Shown in pieces: positions 61,347-64,000 of a DNA stretch of 64,000 nt. The first letter of the stretch is position 1; every line of letters begins with the position of its first letter. The position numbers and the translations under genes are program-made. Origin of the DNA: Bacteroidia bacterium. GTDB lineage: Bacteria; Bacteroidota; Bacteroidia; J057. Where the stretch lies: contig JAWKNO010000001.1 in NCBI GenBank assembly GCA_041391665.1, forward strand, positions 1 through 64,000, read 5' to 3'. The notes under the pieces are model-generated. The model saw nothing but the letters and a program-made list of their open reading frames with translations, was not told the DNA's origin and made no database searches.

Positions 61347-62800
61347 CAGGCGATAATATCCTTTACAAGTTTTCCGGCAACATCGGTCAGGCGGTATCTT
61401 CTGCCCAAATGTTTGTAGGTAAGTCTTTCGTGATCAAGTCCCAGCAAGTGAAGGAAGGTAGCGTGGAAATCATTGATATGGACAGGGTCTTTCACAATAT
61501 TATAGCCCAATTCGTCCGTTTCTCCATACACAATTCCGGGTTTCACCCCGCCTCCTGCCATCCAGATTGAATAGCATCTGGGGTGGTGATCCCGTCCATA
61601 ATTGTCGCGGGTGAGTGTGCCCTGGCAGTAGTTTGTGCGGCCAAATTCTCCGCCCCAGATTACCAGTGTTTCATCGAGCAGCCCACGCTGTTTGAGGTCT
61701 TTGACCAATGCGGCAGAAGCTCTGTCAACGTCTTCAGCCTGAAGTGGCATTTCAGATGGAAGCTGGCCATGCTGATCCCAGCCCTGGTGATACAACTGCA
61801 CAAATCGTACGCCCGATTCGGAGAGTTTACGGGCAAGGAGACAATTGGCGGCAAATGTACCGGGTACGAGGCAGTCAGGGCCGTACATCTGAATAATATG
61901 TTCGGGCTCTCTTTTCAGGTCTGTAATTTCCGGTACGGCTGTTTGCATCCGGTAGGCCATTTCATATTGCTGGACTTTGGTTTTAATCTCGGGATCTCCC
62001 AGTTCGTCAAATTCCATCTGATTGAGCTCGGCCAGCTTGTCCAGCATTTTTCTGCGGCTCTGCTTGTCTGTGCCGTCAGGGTTTTTCAAAAACAATACAG
62101 GGTCTTCGCTATTGCTAAACTGCACGCCCTGATGTACACTATCCAGAAATCCATTGGTCCACAATTTAGCATATACACCTTGTCCGTTTCCCCTGCCTCT
62201 GGACAACAAGACACAGAATGCGGGAAGATTTTTGTTTTCACTTCCCAGACCATAGCTTGCCCACGCGCCCATGCTTGGCCGGTTTCCCTGCTGTGCGCCG
62301 GTCTGCATAAAAGTAAGCGCAGGGTCATGATTAATCGCCTCCGTGTGCATCGTGCGAATGATACACAGGTCATCGGCTATGCTGCCAATATTGGGGAGAA
62401 GGTCGCTGATCCATGCTCCCGATTTTCCGTATTGTTTGAAGTCAAAATAAGACCCGACCAGTGGAAATTTGGTTTGATTGGATGTCATACCGGTAAGTCT
62501 TTGTCCCATCCTGATGGAATCCGGCAGATCCTCCCCATGCATCTTGCGCAACATGGGTTTGTAGTCAAATGTTTCCAATTGAGAAGGCGCGCCATTCTGA
62601 AAGAGGTAAATGACTCTTTTAGCTTTGGGTGCAAAATGGGTGAACCCCAGTGACATTGCGTCTGTGGCAGCATCTCCTCCGCTGAAAAGATCAGGGATCA
62701 ACAGAGAGCCCAGTGCTACACTACCGATTCCAAGGCCAAGTTTTCCCAGAAAATGGCGGCGGTTTACGTTCAATCGGCTTTCGAGAAATTCGTTTGACAT
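61346..62800 (-). CDS. DUF1501 protein with Tat signal
   Basis: 484 residues. A Tat signal peptide is visible (NRRHFLGKLGLGIGSVALG, twin Arg at 14-15). The rest is the DUF1501 sulfatase-like domain: FLFQNGAPSQLETFDYKP-type start (RVIYLFQNGAPSQLETFD), LSRGRGNGQGVYAKLW, then WGGEFGRTNYCQG and DNYGRDHHPRCYSIWMAGGGVKPG. It should be exported folded. The family accompanies PSD1/DUF1553 proteins, as here (27 bp upstream), and is common in Planctomycetes. Its substrate is unknown; sulfated or modified polysaccharides are suspected from context. Confidence 0.94.
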   Translation of the reverse strand: MSNEFLESRLNVNRRHFLGKLGLGIGSVALGSLLIPDLFSGGDAATDAMSLGFTHFAPKAKRVIYLFQNGAPSQLETFDYKPMLRKMHGEDLPDSIRMGQRLTGMTSNQTKFPLVGSYFDFKQYGKSGAWISDLLPNIGSIADDLCIIRTMHTEAINHDPALTFMQTGAQQGNRPSMGAWASYGLGSENKNLPAFCVLLSRGRGNGQGVYAKLWTNGFLDSVHQGVQFSNSEDPVLFLKNPDGTDKQSRRKMLDKLAELNQMEFDELGDPEIKTKVQQYEMAYRMQTAVPEITDLKREPEHIIQMYGPDCLVPGTFAANCLLARKLSESGVRFVQLYHQGWDQHGQLPSEMPLQAEDVDRASAALVKDLKQRGLLDETLVIWGGEFGRTNYCQGTLTRDNYGRDHHPRCYSIWMAGGGVKPGIVYGETDELGYNIVKDPVHINDFHATFLHLLGLDHERLTYKHLGRRYRLTDVAGKLVKDIIA

Positions 62801-62826
62801 GATATATTCAGGTTTGGGGTTGGGGT

Positions 62827-64000
62827 TCAGGATTTTGTAATGGCTTCTTCCATATTGTAGATCGTGTGAATCACCTGCATAAGTGCTGCAAGAGAGGCTT
62901 TATCTTCTACTGGTGCATGGGGATACTCTCCTACGGCCAGCGATTTTTCTGCATTGGATTCATCTTCAGCAAAAGCTATTTTTTCTTCAGAAAGATAATT
63001 GGTCAACAAATCCAGCTCTTCCTTTTTAGGTTCCCGGCAAATGATGAGGCGAAAGGCCGTTTCGACCATCTGAGCGGGAGCAATATTCTTCTGGATCAGC
63101 TTTTCTGCCAGAACGCGGGAAGCTTCGAGCACCTGCGGGTCGTTGAGCATGACAAGTGCTTGCAGCGGCGTATTTGTCGCGATACGGCGCACTTCACACT
63201 GATCCCGGTTTGATGCATCAAACATCAGCATGACAGGCGGGGGAACGGTCCGTTTGATAAACACATACATTCCCCTGCGGTAAAGATCTTCATTGTGATC
63301 CTGTACATAGTTCATGAGAAGTCCCCGGCCAGAGGTGGCGGCCTCCCATAAGCCCTTGGGCTGATAGGGTTTTATACTCGGTCCGCCGATGGTTGGCGTA
63401 AGCAGTCCGCTGCTGGCGAGTACATGATCTCTGACGATTTCTGAGGCAAAACGAATCCTCGGAGCCCGGGCCAGATACAGATTTTCCGGATCTTTGTCAA
63501 GCATTTCGCGGCTGACCTCTGAAGACTGGCGATAAGTAGCGGACATAACGATCATCTTCATCAGCCGTTTGATATCCCAGCCATTTTCCCGAAAATCTAC
63601 AGCCAGCCAATCCAGTAGTTCAGGATGTGTGGGGAGATCGCCCTGCATACCAAAATCACCAACTGTTTTGACGATTCCCCGGCCAAATACTTCCTGCCAG
63701 ATGCGATTGACAAAAACTCTTGATGCGAGCGGATTTTCAGGAGCAAACAACCATTTTGTCAGTCCCAGCCGGTTTTTTTCAAAACGGGTGGTGTCAAAAG
63801 GCATGATCGTTTGGGGTGTGGCAAAACTCACCTCATCAGCAGGTGCATCGTAATTGCCGCGGTTTAGGATATGCGTGGAGCGAATGCCTACCGAATCCTT
63901 CATAATCATGACCATCACTGGCGCCGTATCTTTTTTATTAATGAAACTGAGATAATCAGCAACATCGGCTTCGGTGATCTTCATATTTGGCGGGTCTGCA
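62827..64000 (-). CDS. DUF1553 (PSD1) protein, C-terminal part (5' end outside window)
   Basis: The frame is open to the window end (ADPPN precedes the Met at 63984), so the N-terminal part is missing; full-length family members usually also carry a cytochrome and DUF1549. Visible is DUF1553: NRLGLTKWLFAPENPLASRVFVNRIWQEVFGRGIVKTVGDFGMQG, HPELLDWLAVDFRENGWDIKRL, then RIRFASEIVRDHVLASSGLL and MLMFDASNRDQCEVRRIATNTPLQALVMLNDP. First visible gene of the operon with DUF1501 and the membrane cytochrome-type protein. Confidence 0.95.
   Translation of the reverse strand, partial: ADPPNMKITEADVADYLSFINKKDTAPVMVMIMKDSVGIRSTHILNRGNYDAPADEVSFATPQTIMPFDTTRFEKNRLGLTKWLFAPENPLASRVFVNRIWQEVFGRGIVKTVGDFGMQGDLPTHPELLDWLAVDFRENGWDIKRLMKMIVMSATYRQSSEVSREMLDKDPENLYLARAPRIRFASEIVRDHVLASSGLLTPTIGGPSIKPYQPKGLWEAATSGRGLLMNYVQDHNEDLYRRGMYVFIKRTVPPPVMLMFDASNRDQCEVRRIATNTPLQALVMLNDPQVLEASRVLAEKLIQKNIAPAQMVETAFRLIICREPKKEELDLLTNYLSEEKIAFAEDESNAEKSLAVGEYPHAPVEDKASLAALMQVIHTIYNMEEAITKS

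Noticed and set aside
61583..62653. Plus-strand open frame of 356 codons
   Set aside because: Antisense to the DUF1501 gene, whose domain motifs are clear.

Overview
The window looks like chromosome of a Bacteroidota bacterium, probably of the Saprospiria/Lewinella kind; the lineage is an inference. The signs are type IX secretion (T9SS) sorting domains of both kinds (a type A tail near 30.2 kb, CHU_C/type B tails near 4.8 and 48.7 kb), a giant PKD-repeat surface protein, promoters of the Bacteroidota form TTG/TTTG-N20-TAnnTTTG (best at htpG and rimP), almost no Shine-Dalgarno sequences, and LytS/LytTR regulators. Base composition is moderate, with AT-richer patches at 1.4-2.8, 20.3-20.8, 30.5-31.4 and 36.6-39.5 kb that hold poorly conserved or accessory genes. 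No tRNA, rRNA, CRISPR array or insertion sequence was seen.

Layout. 0-6.6 kb: 3' end of pyruvate phosphate dikinase, an AT-rich group of three unknown genes (one a lipoprotein whose signal peptide is put out of frame by a run of nine C), htpG, a minimal T9SS cargo protein and a DprE1-like oxidoreductase. 6.7-10.3 kb: one large CHAT protease-NB-ARC ATPase-TPR gene, an NLR-like architecture, whose TPR part is a near-perfect 126-bp tandem repeat with a damaged central block. 10.6-14.8 kb: a minus-strand run with a WG-repeat protein, a NarL-type two-component pair, a 7-TM protein, a lipoprotein and another exported protein. 14.8-24.5 kb: mostly single housekeeping or envelope genes (DUF2461, GT87-like, DUF4159, GT4, OmpA-like, YkgJ-like, uvrB, an HtrA-like protease with a zinc ribbon, and a free-standing L7/L12 C-terminal-like protein). 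24.6-30.3 kb: a TPR histidine kinase/LytTR pair, then a kelch-type and a T9SS cargo protein closed by a strong terminator. 30.5-36.6 kb: an Rpn/PDDEXK protein, a sodium:solute symporter with a 44-residue membrane partner, an SRPBCC protein, an ECF42-type sigma factor with its YCII/DGPF partner, and a thioesterase. 36.6-39.5 kb: an ATPase/TPR pair that looks like a STAND protein split over two genes. 39.5-50.8 kb: SRPBCC, methyltransferase, ferritin-VIT1 fusion, metal-dependent hydrolase, the 1913-residue PKD protein, NUDIX and MATE. 50.9-59.2 kb: rimP-nusA-infB with two terminator-like leader structures, then Nif3, a zinc-ribbon protein and a TPR protein. 59.2-64 kb: a minus-strand operon of the Planctomycetes-like kind (DUF1553, DUF1501, and a membrane cytochrome-type protein), cut by the window end.

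The best candidates for an undescribed system are the CHAT-NB-ARC-TPR gene (6718-10317) and the split ATPase/TPR pair (36625-39475). Both join a signalling ATPase to TPR sensors, an architecture used in bacterial NLR-like immunity and conflict systems. Neither has proof of function here.
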